Assembly: GCA_030614785.1 (NCBI GenBank)
Contig: JAUWTJ010000002.1
Span: 62,001 to 126,000, forward strand
Source: Alphaproteobacteria bacterium
Lineage (GTDB): Bacteria; Pseudomonadota; Alphaproteobacteria; M2410
Length of the DNA: 64,000 nucleotides
Direction of reading: 5' to 3'
Made by a program: the position numbers and the translations under genes. Shown here in pieces: positions 1 to 13,150 of this stretch (the stretch's first letter is position 1; every line of letters starts with the position of its first letter). The notes beneath the pieces were generated by a model that saw nothing but the letters and a program-made list of their open reading frames with translations, did not search any database and was not told the origin of the DNA.

Positions 1-7
1 GGCCGCT

Positions 8-1525
8 GTGATCGGCACCTTTGTGGGCTACGTGGTGATCACTTTCAGAGTGCTCATAGAATCAATCAGCACGCTCACCTTTGGCGGGACAGAGGCCACC
101 CTGTTTGAGCGGGCTCGTGATCTTTCGGCCATCCAAATTCTCCTCGTACCGACGCTGGGCGGCCTGGCCGTCGGGCTTTTGATGAAGCACTTTCTGAATG
201 ACCGGACGGCTGATGGCATCCCGGATCTCATCGAGGCGCGAGCGCTCAGATCCGGGCAGATCAAGCTGAAGGACGGTTTTATTTCGGCGGTCATCGCCGC
301 CCTTTCGCTGGGAACAGGTGCCTCTACCGGCCGCGAAGGCCCGGCAGCCCATCTTGGTGGAACCCTTGCGGCCTTTGTCGCCAAACAGCTCGACTATCCG
401 CCGCGCATCGCCCGTATCCTGCTCGGTGCCGGGGCTGCCAGCGCCGTCGCCGCTTCCTTTAACGCACCCATCGCCGGAGTGGTGTTTGCGCTCGAAGTTG
501 TGCTTGGCTATTACACCGCACGGGCTTTCGCACCGATTGTGATCGCAAGTGTGGCTGGCGCGCTCATTGTTCGTTTGCACATCGGCGATATGCCTGCTTT
601 CGCGCTGCCGGACTTTACCATCAAGAGCATATTCGAGCTCCCGGCCTTTGCCCTTCTCGGCGTGATCTCAGCGTTCTTTGCAGTGACTTTCATGCGCACG
701 AGTATGGCAGCCGCCACTTTGTCAGACAAAATCAACATACCAATCTGGATCAAACCGGGCATTGGCGGCTTCCTTGTCGGTGTTATTGCCTTGCAGTTTC
801 CCGAGGTGCTTGGTGTTGGCTATGGACCGACCGATGCAGCGCTCAAGGGAACCTACGGGTTCTGGTTCCTGATCGCACTCCTCGTTGCGAAGACCCTGGC
901 CACCAGCGCATCGACGGGCTTTCGTCTCGGCGGCGGTGTCTTCTCGCCCTCGCTCTTTCTTGGCGCCGTGCTCGGCGCCGCTTTCGGAATTCTTGTCGGC
1001 GGAATCATCCCCGGTCTTTCTTCGGAGGTCAGCCTGTACGCCATTGTCGGAATGGGCGCGGTATCGGCCGCCATTCTGGGTGCGCCGATCTCGACGACGC
1101 TCATCATTTTCGAGCTTACCGGCGATTACGGCGTCATGATTGCGCTTATGGTGGCAACGTCCACGGCCACGGTTCTGACCCAGGCAGCAAGTGGCGGCTC
1201 CTATTTCCACCTCCTTGTTGAGCGAAGCGGCTATCACATCGCCGATGGACCGCAGCGCCTGCTGCTGGAGACTATCCGCGTCGAGGAGGTCATGACAGCT
1301 GATACGTCCGGGCTCGGGCGAGACGTATCAGAGGAGAAATTTACACTCAATCCCTCCGATACAATTGGCCGGGCTTTTGAGCTTTTTGAGCGGACTGACG
1401 AAGAAACTATTCTCGTGGTTGAGTGGGACGACCCCAAACAGCCTGTCGGTTACGTCTATCACAAGCGCGCCCTGCAGGTTTTCAACAAGGCCTTGATTGA
1501 AGCCAATATCGAAGAACATCGTTGA
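8..1525 (+). CDS. ClC-family chloride channel/antiporter with C-terminal CBS region (5' end probably outside window)
   Basis: GREGPAAHLGG, GAAGAASAVAASFNAPIAGVVFALE and GGGVFSPSLFLGA motifs; reading frame open to window start. Confidence 0.9.
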   Translation: MIGTFVGYVVITFRVLIESISTLTFGGTEATLFERARDLSAIQILLVPTLGGLAVGLLMKHFLNDRTADGIPDLIEARALRSGQIKLKDGFISAVIAALSLGTGASTGREGPAAHLGGTLAAFVAKQLDYPPRIARILLGAGAASAVAASFNAPIAGVVFALEVVLGYYTARAFAPIVIASVAGALIVRLHIGDMPAFALPDFTIKSIFELPAFALLGVISAFFAVTFMRTSMAAATLSDKINIPIWIKPGIGGFLVGVIALQFPEVLGVGYGPTDAALKGTYGFWFLIALLVAKTLATSASTGFRLGGGVFSPSLFLGAVLGAAFGILVGGIIPGLSSEVSLYAIVGMGAVSAAILGAPISTTLIIFELTGDYGVMIALMVATSTATVLTQAASGGSYFHLLVERSGYHIADGPQRLLLETIRVEEVMTADTSGLGRDVSEEKFTLNPSDTIGRAFELFERTDEETILVVEWDDPKQPVGYVYHKRALQVFNKALIEANIEEHR

Positions 1526-1550
1526 TGCGGCACCCCAAGCCCGTGTTAGA

Positions 1551-3899
1551 ATGAGAATCATGACAGGTGCAAATGATCCCTTTGACCTCGGCGGCTTGCC
1601 AGAGGAGGAAACGGCGCGGGCGACCGCCGCTGCTGACCGTGCCCCTGTGCGTGAGCCACCCTATTTGCAGGGGCTCAACCCGGAACAGCGCGCTGCGGTC
1701 GAAGCCACCGATGGACCGCTCCTCATTCTCGCCGGCGCCGGAACAGGCAAAACCCGCGCGCTGACAACACGGCTTGGACATCTGGTTTTTACGCAGCGGG
1801 CCTGGCCGGGCCAGATCCTTTGCGTCACCTTCACCAACAAGGCCGCAAAGGAAATGAAAAACCGGGTCGAGAGCCTGATTGGCGGTGTCGTCGAAGGCAT
1901 GCAGTGGCTCGGCACGTTTCATTCGGTTTCAGCAAATATATTGCGCCGCCACGCAGAGCTCGTCGGGCTTTCGCGTGATTTCACGATCCTCGACACTGAT
2001 GATCAGATCCGGCTCATCAAGCAGATCCTCGAAGCTGAAAATATTGATGCCAAGCGCTGGCCGGCGCGCGAGTTCGCCTGGTGCCTCGATCGCTGGAAAA
2101 ACCGGGCGCTAACACCGGATCAGATTTCAAAATCAGAGGCCATGGAATTTGCCGAGGGGCGCGGCGCCGATCTCTACCGGCTCTATCAAGCGCGCCTCAA
2201 ATCCCTAAATGCTGCTGACTTTGGTGACCTTCTGCTGGAATGCATACGCCTGTTCAAAGAAAACCCGGATCTTGCCGCCGAATATCAGAACCGGTTCAAA
2301 TATATTCTGGTCGACGAATATCAGGACACCAATGTCGCGCAATATCTCTGGCTGCGCCTGCTTGCCAGCAAACACAAAAACATTTGCTGCGTGGGCGATG
2401 ACGACCAGTCGATTTACGGCTGGCGCGGCGCAGAAGTTGACAATATTCTGCGCTTTGAAAAGGATTTCCCCGGCGCAAAGGTCATTCGCCTCGAACAAAA
2501 TTATCGCTCCACACCGCAAATTCTCGGCGCAGCTGCCGGGCTCATCACGGCCAATGAGGACCGGCTCGGCAAGACGCTCTGGACCGAGGCCAACGGCGGC
2601 GAAAAGGTCAAGGTGCGCGGCGTCTGGGACGGGCATGAAGAAGCCCGGCTGATTTGCGATGAAATCGAGACCCTGCAACGCGGCGGGCATCACCTCAATG
2701 ACATGGCAATTCTGGTGCGTGCCTCGTTTCAAATGCGCGAGTTTGAAGATCGGTTCATAACGCTTGGTCTGTCCTACCGCGTTATCGGCGGCCCGCGGTT
2801 CTATGAGCGCGCTGAAATTCGCGATGCCCATGCCTATTTGCGCCTGATCTATAATCACAAGGACGATCTGGCTTTCGAGCGCATCATCAATACGCCTAAA
2901 CGCGGCCTTGCCAAGGCAACGATGCAGGTGCTGCACGGCCTTCGCAGATCTGACCTTTCACTCTACCAGGCTGCCAGGCTGGTGATTGAGACTGATGAGC
3001 TGAAGCCAAAGGCACGCGGCTCCTTGCGCCAGTTCATTGAGAATGTTGAGCGCTGGACTGCGCATATCAATGATATGCCGCATCCGGATCTTGCCGGGCT
3101 CATCCTTGATGAATCGGGTTACACCGAGATGTGGCAAAACGACAAATCGCCCAACGCGCCGGGCAAGCTCGACAATCTGAAAGAGCTTGTGAATGCCATG
3201 GCAGACTTTGAATCTTTGCCGGAATATCTCGAACATGTCTCCCTGGTCATGCAGCTGGAACAGTCCGACGAGATCGACAAGCTTAATCTCATGACCCTGC
3301 ATGCCGCCAAGGGGCTTGAATTCCGGAGCGTCTTTCTGCCCGGCTGGGAAGAAGGCCTGTTTCCGCATCAGCGTTCACTCGATGATGGCCTGCGTGCCCT
3401 CGAGGAAGAGCGCCGCCTTGCCTATGTCGGAATTACCCGCGCCAAGGAGCGCTCGATGATCTCCCATGCCTCAACCCGCCAGATCCACGGGCGCTGGCAG
3501 AGCTCCATCCCGTCGCGCTTTATTGATGAGCTACCGCAGGAATTCGTTGATACCGATGCCGAAGAAGGACTCTATGGTAACACCGCCCTGCTCTCGCCGA
3601 TGGAGCAAACGGCCTTTGACAATTCCAGCTACTCAAGCCCGGGCTGGCGGCGAGCGCAGCAAAAGGGCGCAAATACAGCTACGGGTCAGGGCTATGGCGG
3701 CCGCCATATTATTGAAGAGGCCGGTGATCTTGTTGCGACCAGTGATCCCACGGCAGCAACTTTTGTGAAGGGCGAGCGCATTTTTCACCAGAAGTTTGGC
3801 TACGGAGCAATCGCCTCGGTGAATGGCAACAAGCTGACTGTTGATTTTGAAAAAGCCGGAGAGAAGCGAGTTATTTCTTCCTTCGTTGAACGGGCCTGA
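1551..3899 (+). CDS. UvrD/PcrA-type superfamily I DNA helicase (start 1497, 1551 or 1560)
   Basis: Walker A AGAGTGKTRALTTR, VDEYQDTN, GDDDQSIYGWRGA, QNYRSTPQIL, TLHAAKGLEF, VGITRAKE. Confidence 0.95.
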   Translation: MRIMTGANDPFDLGGLPEEETARATAAADRAPVREPPYLQGLNPEQRAAVEATDGPLLILAGAGTGKTRALTTRLGHLVFTQRAWPGQILCVTFTNKAAKEMKNRVESLIGGVVEGMQWLGTFHSVSANILRRHAELVGLSRDFTILDTDDQIRLIKQILEAENIDAKRWPAREFAWCLDRWKNRALTPDQISKSEAMEFAEGRGADLYRLYQARLKSLNAADFGDLLLECIRLFKENPDLAAEYQNRFKYILVDEYQDTNVAQYLWLRLLASKHKNICCVGDDDQSIYGWRGAEVDNILRFEKDFPGAKVIRLEQNYRSTPQILGAAAGLITANEDRLGKTLWTEANGGEKVKVRGVWDGHEEARLICDEIETLQRGGHHLNDMAILVRASFQMREFEDRFITLGLSYRVIGGPRFYERAEIRDAHAYLRLIYNHKDDLAFERIINTPKRGLAKATMQVLHGLRRSDLSLYQAARLVIETDELKPKARGSLRQFIENVERWTAHINDMPHPDLAGLILDESGYTEMWQNDKSPNAPGKLDNLKELVNAMADFESLPEYLEHVSLVMQLEQSDEIDKLNLMTLHAAKGLEFRSVFLPGWEEGLFPHQRSLDDGLRALEEERRLAYVGITRAKERSMISHASTRQIHGRWQSSIPSRFIDELPQEFVDTDAEEGLYGNTALLSPMEQTAFDNSSYSSPGWRRAQQKGANTATGQGYGGRHIIEEAGDLVATSDPTAATFVKGERIFHQKFGYGAIASVNGNKLTVDFEKAGEKRVISSFVERA

Positions 3900-3907
3900 T
3901 CCACACA

Positions 3908-4753
3908 ATGACCCCCTACCACATCATCTTCCCCTCGCCGCCTGAACAAACCGAAGCGGTCATGGACCTCTTTGAAGACGCGCTTTCGGCCTCAGGCTAT
4001 GAAAACACCGAGACCGGCGACTGGTTTGCGGAAGTTCAGTTTGAAACTGAAGGAGAGGCCAAAGCCGGTGCAGAACTTGCCCAATCGACCTTTGGCGTGG
4101 CGGCAATCGCAGCGCCTCTGCCCGACATCGACTGGGTTGAGAAGTCTTTGGCGGACCTGCCCGCTGTCGAGGCCGGCCGCTTCCTGATTCATGGCAGCCA
4201 TGTTGATGCCCGACCGCGCGGCGGACAAATCCCGCTGCGCATTGATGCGGGCCAGGCCTTTGGTACCGGTCATCACGGAACCACCCGCGGCTGTCTGATC
4301 GCGCTTACTGATCTTGTCAAGGAACGCACGCCTCAGTACGCACTCGATCTTGGCTGCGGCACGGCGGTGCTGGCGGCGGGCCTGGCGAAGCTTGTGTCCT
4401 CAACCATCCTGGCGACAGACATCGACCCGATCGCAGTTGCGGTTGCCAAAGAGGTCGCACGGGACAACGGTGTGCAAAATCGGTTGCGCTTTGCCGTTGG
4501 TCCCGGGTTCCGGGCGCCGGAAATCGCTTCAGCCGCCCCGTTCGATCTCATTATCGCCAATATTCTGGCCCGGCCGCTGATCTCTCTGGCACCGGAGATA
4601 CGCGTGAACCTTATGCCAGGCGGGAGCGTGATCCTGTCCGGACTTCTCATTGAACAGGAACGCCGGGTGCTGAGCGCCTATCTCACCCAGGGCTTTCATA
4701 TTCGGCGCCGTATCCACCTTGATGAGTGGTCCACGCTGGTGCTAGAACTCTGA
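3908..4753 (+). CDS. prmA: Ribosomal protein L11 methyltransferase
   Basis: AFGTGHHGTTRGCL, LDLGCGTAVLAAGLAK, NILARPL motifs. Confidence 0.9.
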   Translation: MTPYHIIFPSPPEQTEAVMDLFEDALSASGYENTETGDWFAEVQFETEGEAKAGAELAQSTFGVAAIAAPLPDIDWVEKSLADLPAVEAGRFLIHGSHVDARPRGGQIPLRIDAGQAFGTGHHGTTRGCLIALTDLVKERTPQYALDLGCGTAVLAAGLAKLVSSTILATDIDPIAVAVAKEVARDNGVQNRLRFAVGPGFRAPEIASAAPFDLIIANILARPLISLAPEIRVNLMPGGSVILSGLLIEQERRVLSAYLTQGFHIRRRIHLDEWSTLVLEL

Positions 4754-4774
4754 TTAAACGGCGGAAGGTAAACC

Positions 4775-6598
4775 ATGTTTCAAAGCTACGAAATCAAGAG
4801 TGACAAGAGCTACGGCACCAAACATGTGCCAATTCTTCGCGAGCGGCTGAAGGCGCTTGGTCTTGACGGTTTCATTGTCCCTCATGCCGACGAATACCAG
4901 AACGAATATCTGCCCGATTGCGGCGAGCGGCTGAAATGGATCTCAGGCTTTACCGGGTCCGCCGGTGCTGCAGTGATTCTGATGGACAGCGCGGCGATCT
5001 TTGTTGATGGTCGTTATACCATTCAGGTTCGCGCCCAGGTCGATGATACGTTGTTTGAATTTGAAGATCTCGTCACTGCCCCGCCGTCCGACTGGATTGA
5101 AAAGAACGTGCCGTCTGGCGCGCGGCTGGGCTACGACCCCTGGCTCCACGGTATCGAGGCCGTGAACCAGTTCAAGGCGGCGGCAAAACGTGCCGGCGTT
5201 GAGCTTGTCTCTTTGCCTGCCAACCCCATTGATGAGAGCTGGGATGATCGGCCCGACAAGCCGCTGGCGAAAATCAATCCGCACGGAACGCAATATGCCG
5301 GGCAATCATCAGAAGAAAAACGCCTCGTAATCGGCGAAGCGCTTGGCAAGCGGGGCGGCGATGCCATCGTCCTTGCTCAGCCAGCCTCTATTGCATGGCT
5401 CCTCAACATCAGGGGCGGCGACGTTTCCCATTCACCGCTGCCGCTCTGCCGCGTTGTCCTCAACAGCGATGGTACTGCGGGCCTTTTTGTTGATGAACGC
5501 AAGGTAACGCCTGCTCTCAAGACACATCTGGGCAATTCAATCACGATCCGTGACGAAGACAATCTGGGCGCTGCCCTGGCCGAGCTTGGCAAGGCCGGCA
5601 AGACCGTCGAGGCCGACGCCGGCACCGCTCCTGCCTGGGTCTTTGAACGGCTGACGGAAGCCGGTGCAACAGTGAAGCGCTTTGCCGACCCGTGTGTCCT
5701 GCCGCGCGCGAAAAAGAACACGGTGGAGCGCGAAGGCGCCCGTCAGGCGCACATCCGTGACGGTGTGGCCATGAGCAAATTCCTTTGTTGGCTGGAAACA
5801 GCCGGACCGACCGGCGAGCACGACGAGATTTCGGTTGCCAAACAGCTCGAGGCGTTCCGCTGCGAAGATGCTCTCCTGAGAGATATCTCCTTCACGACCA
5901 TTTCGGCAGTTGGTCCCAATGCCGCCTTCCCGCATTATTCGGTTGATACCAATTCCAATCGCAAGCTGGAGATGAACGGCATCTATCTGGTGGATTCCGG
6001 TGGACAATACCCTGATGGCACGACCGACATCACCCGCACCGTTGTCATTGGAACCCCTACGGATGAAATGAAGGATCGCTTCACCCGCGTCCTCAAGGGG
6101 CACATCGGCATTTCGTCGTGCCGCTTCCCGGAAGGCACCGCTGGCGGGCAACTTGATATCCTGGCGCGTCATGCCCTGTGGCAGGCCGGGCTTAACTTCA
6201 ATCACGGCACCGGCCACGGCGTCGGCTCCTATCTCGGCGTCCACGAGGGCCCCCACTCTATCGCCGCTCACAAGAAGGCGATGGATGCGCCGCTGGCCGA
6301 AGGCATGATTGTCTCCAATGAGCCGGGGTACTACAGAGAAGGCCACTACGGCATCCGCATCGAAAATCTTATTCTGGTGACAGCGCCCGAGGCCATCGAC
6401 GGCGGCGAGCTGCCGATGCACGGTTTTGAAAACCTCACCCTGGCGCCGATTGATCTTAATCTGGTGGAGAAATCTATCATGTCCGATAGTGAGATCGCGT
6501 GGCTCAACAACTATCACGCCGAGGTGCGAAAAGTGATCGGGCCGCTGGTGGAAGGCGAGACAAAGGCATGGCTTAAAAAGGCGACGCGGGCGATATAG
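4775..6598 (+). CDS. Xaa-Pro aminopeptidase (M24B)
   Basis: Full-length M24 fold: YLVDSGGQYPDGTTDITRTV, GTGHGVGSYLGVHEGPH, SNEPGYYREGHYGIRIEN. Confidence 0.95.
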   Translation: MFQSYEIKSDKSYGTKHVPILRERLKALGLDGFIVPHADEYQNEYLPDCGERLKWISGFTGSAGAAVILMDSAAIFVDGRYTIQVRAQVDDTLFEFEDLVTAPPSDWIEKNVPSGARLGYDPWLHGIEAVNQFKAAAKRAGVELVSLPANPIDESWDDRPDKPLAKINPHGTQYAGQSSEEKRLVIGEALGKRGGDAIVLAQPASIAWLLNIRGGDVSHSPLPLCRVVLNSDGTAGLFVDERKVTPALKTHLGNSITIRDEDNLGAALAELGKAGKTVEADAGTAPAWVFERLTEAGATVKRFADPCVLPRAKKNTVEREGARQAHIRDGVAMSKFLCWLETAGPTGEHDEISVAKQLEAFRCEDALLRDISFTTISAVGPNAAFPHYSVDTNSNRKLEMNGIYLVDSGGQYPDGTTDITRTVVIGTPTDEMKDRFTRVLKGHIGISSCRFPEGTAGGQLDILARHALWQAGLNFNHGTGHGVGSYLGVHEGPHSIAAHKKAMDAPLAEGMIVSNEPGYYREGHYGIRIENLILVTAPEAIDGGELPMHGFENLTLAPIDLNLVEKSIMSDSEIAWLNNYHAEVRKVIGPLVEGETKAWLKKATRAI

Positions 6599-6617
6599 GG
6601 CTGTATTTCCCCTCTCT

Positions 6618-6733
6618 GTCACCCCGGATGCACTGCAGCACACTGTGATGCTGTGCTGGTCTGGTGCCCACTGGAATATCGGGATACCGGACCAGCGGAG
6701 CAGCATTTCATGCTGCGCCGCATCCGGCATGAC
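6618..6733. repeat. Long imperfect palindrome filling the pepP/ligA convergent gap; dispersed-repeat-like
   Basis: Arms GTCACCCCGGATGCACTGCAGCA (6618-6640) vs revcomp of 6711-6733 GTCATGCCGGATGCGGCGCAGCA; nested CTGGTC/GACCAG at 6656-6661/6690-6695. Confidence 0.7.
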
Positions 6734-6744
6734 GGGGTATTGTT

Positions 6745-10583
<3,839 letters not shown>

Positions 10584-10616
10584 GGACCGTGAATTGACCT
10601 CCTGCGTCCTTCAACC

Positions 10617-11468
10617 CTAAAGAACCCTGCCGATGGTGCGCGAAAGCCACGATTTCTCTTCGGCCTTGGGCTTCAGGTCCTTCGCTGCCAATAATTTGTA
10701 ACTGCGTCTGTACCACTTGCTGCCCGGATAATTGTATCCCAGGACCGCAGCGGACGCCTGCGCCTCATCATCAACCCCAATGGCCAGGTAGGTTTCGGTC
10801 AATCGATAAAGCGCTTCGGGTGTATGCGACGTCGTCTGATAGTCTGCAAGTACATTGTTGAACCGGTTGATGGCGGCAACATACTTCTGGTCACTTTGAT
10901 AAAACCGGCCGACGGCCATCTCCTTGCCTGCCAGATGGTCCCGGGTCATATCAAACTTCAGCTTGGCGTCGCGGGCATATTCGCTGCTCGGAAAGCGGCG
11001 CATCACTTCGCGAAGCGCCTCGGAGGCCTTTCTCGTCGTGTCCTGATCCCGTCCAACGTCGGTGATCTGCTCATAATAGCAAACTGCCTGAAGGTAATAG
11101 GCATAGGCGACGTGTTCGTTGCCGGGATGCAGCTTGATAAATCGATCGGTCGCGTTGATCGCTTCGTCGTATTTGTTAGCTTCATAGTAGCCGTAGGCGG
11201 AGAACAGCATTGCCCGACGCGCCCAGGTAGAATAAGGGTGCTGACGTTCAACTTCGTCAAATAACAGAGCCGCCTGTTGATGTCTTCCGGAGGTCAATGC
11301 GTCCAGTGCCTGATTGTAAATCGACTCAACGGGGCGCTCAACATAGACCAGATGTACTGGTTCATCGTCTCTTCCGCCCGCGCAACCGGCTAAAAAGCTC
11401 ATTGTCATCGCGACGGCCAGCCAATGCTGTCCCTTGATACGCCCTGCAAACATTCCTCGTCCTTTCAC
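10617..11468 (-). CDS. bamD: Outer membrane assembly lipoprotein BamD
   Basis: Lipobox LAGC, TPR-like YNQALDAL..YSTWARRAMLFSAYGYY; order ftsZ-lpxC-bamD-recN-ligA. Confidence 0.92.
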   Translation of the reverse strand: MKGRGMFAGRIKGQHWLAVAMTMSFLAGCAGGRDDEPVHLVYVERPVESIYNQALDALTSGRHQQAALLFDEVERQHPYSTWARRAMLFSAYGYYEANKYDEAINATDRFIKLHPGNEHVAYAYYLQAVCYYEQITDVGRDQDTTRKASEALREVMRRFPSSEYARDAKLKFDMTRDHLAGKEMAVGRFYQSDQKYVAAINRFNNVLADYQTTSHTPEALYRLTETYLAIGVDDEAQASAAVLGYNYPGSKWYRRSYKLLAAKDLKPKAEEKSWLSRTIGRVL

Positions 11469-11600
11469 ACAAAAGTCCCGATTTCGGACCCTGGGGTATC
11501 CACCACGTTCACTTCACAACTTTTTTTAACAAAAAGAGCAGTACCAGCGTGGCGAAGACTTTCTTCTACCTCAATGCGACCTATCTTACTAGATGCGACG

Positions 11601-11634
11601 CCTGAAATCCGCAATTTGGGGATTTCAGGATTTT
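11601..11634. promoter_or_regulatory. Perfect 10-bp inverted repeat followed by ATTTTT, 30 bp upstream of XRE gene
   Basis: CCTGAAATCC-gcaatttgg-GGATTTCAGG-ATTTTT. Confidence 0.5.
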
Positions 11635-11664
11635 TAGGGGTCAATAGAAGGATGGAAAACAGAA

Positions 11665-12072
11665 ATGGTCAACGAAAACGAACCGAGACTGGCCAAACGG
11701 GTCGATAGTCATGTCGGCGGGTGCATACGAAAAAGGCGGACATTGCTCGGCCTCACCCAGGAGCAGCTGGCTTCGACGCTGAATATCTCGTACCAGCAGG
11801 TCCAAAAGTACGAGACTGGCGCGAATCGCGTCAGTGCCGGACGGCTCTTTCAGATCTCCCAGGAACTCTCGGTAGAAGTTGGCTACTTTTTCGAAGGTCT
11901 GGAGACCGCAGGAACGGTAGAAATGCCGCACGGTGGGCGCAATCGGCCAACCATTGAACTGGCGAAAAACTTCTCGGAAATTGACGATCCTACCGTTCGG
12001 GCTGCGGTTTCAAATCTGGTTCGCACATTGAAGTCCGGCGATCAGGAAGACACCTCGGACGATCACAAATAG
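11665..12072 (+). CDS. XRE-family HTH transcriptional regulator (PraR-like)
   Basis: IRKRRTLLGLTQEQLASTLNISYQQVQKYETGANRVSAGRLFQIS. Confidence 0.85.
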   Translation: MVNENEPRLAKRVDSHVGGCIRKRRTLLGLTQEQLASTLNISYQQVQKYETGANRVSAGRLFQISQELSVEVGYFFEGLETAGTVEMPHGGRNRPTIELAKNFSEIDDPTVRAAVSNLVRTLKSGDQEDTSDDHK

Positions 12073-12113
12073 TTCTGATTTCCGGGTTTCATTCGGGCCG
12101 GTGCACTGGCGAT

Positions 12114-13016
12114 TCAGGCCAGGGCATCGGCTTCGATGTACTGGTAGGCCTCGGGCTGTTTGAAAAGTGCCCGCAAGAGTGTGTTGTTGAGGGCATGTCC
12201 TGAACGCACTCCGGTGAATTCGCCTATGATTGGCGCTCCGGCGAGTGAAAGATCACCAATAGCGTCAAGGACCTTGTGCCGGACAAATTCGTCTTCAAAG
12301 CGCAGGCCGCCTTCGTTCATGATGCTTTCGCCATCAATCGCGATCGTATTGTCGAGGGACGCGCCTTTGGCCAGACCCAGCGCCTGCAATTGTTCCAGCT
12401 CGTGAAAAAAGCCGAAGGTTCTCGCCCGGGCGATGTTTTCCCTGAAAGTCTGCGCGGTAACATCCAGTCCATAGCTTTGCTGACCGATGACCGGATTATC
12501 AAAATCGATGTCAAAGCGGACCAGGAAACCGCCCTCGCCCGGATGAAGTTCGGCCTTCTTCAACCCCTCTTCAATGCAGACTGATTTGAGTATCTTCAGG
12601 ACGCGTCTGGGTTTGTCCTGCTCCTGGCGCCCGGCGTCCACAAGCAGGTCCATGAAGACCTCGCTGCAGCCATCCGCAATCGGGATTTCCGGGCCATCAA
12701 TATCCACTTCGATATTGTCGAGGCCCAGGCTGGCGAACGCTGCCATGAAATGTTCGATGGTTGCGACGCTGGTGCCCGCCTTATTGATGATCGTCGTACC
12801 CAGCATTGTCTCACCAACGTTGTCGAATCTGGCTGCAACTTCATTGTCCGCATCTGTGATATCGACCCGTCGAAAGAGGACTCCCGTGTCAGGCAAGGCT
12901 GGCTTCAGTGTCATTTTGACCTCTGCACCGGAGTGAAGAGCAATGCCGGTGTATTCAACCGATTTCAAAATTGTTGTTTGTTTTAACACCCCTGGATCCC
13001 AATCCTTATATTTCAC
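12114..13016 (-). CDS. lpxC: UDP-3-O-acyl-N-acetylglucosamine deacetylase
   Basis: TSVATIEHFMAAFASLGLDNIEVDIDGPEIPIADG; FVRHKVLDAIGDLSLAG. Confidence 0.97.
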   Translation of the reverse strand: MKYKDWDPGVLKQTTILKSVEYTGIALHSGAEVKMTLKPALPDTGVLFRRVDITDADNEVAARFDNVGETMLGTTIINKAGTSVATIEHFMAAFASLGLDNIEVDIDGPEIPIADGCSEVFMDLLVDAGRQEQDKPRRVLKILKSVCIEEGLKKAELHPGEGGFLVRFDIDFDNPVIGQQSYGLDVTAQTFRENIARARTFGFFHELEQLQALGLAKGASLDNTIAIDGESIMNEGGLRFEDEFVRHKVLDAIGDLSLAGAPIIGEFTGVRSGHALNNTLLRALFKQPEAYQYIEADALA

Positions 13017-13085
13017 TCGAGCAATTTATGACGCCAAACTATAGCGGGTTCACATACAACAATCCACTCCTGCTGCATGGCAAGC

Positions 13086-13117
13086 AAAAACCCCGGACAT
13101 TTCTGCCCGGGGTTTTT
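13086..13117. terminator. Symmetrical (bidirectional-capable) terminator between ftsZ and lpxC
   Basis: AAAAACCCCGG-acatttctgc-CCGGGGTTTTT. Confidence 0.8.
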
Positions 13118-13150
13118 ATACGAATTCAACCTCTCCTCTCAACTGACCAC

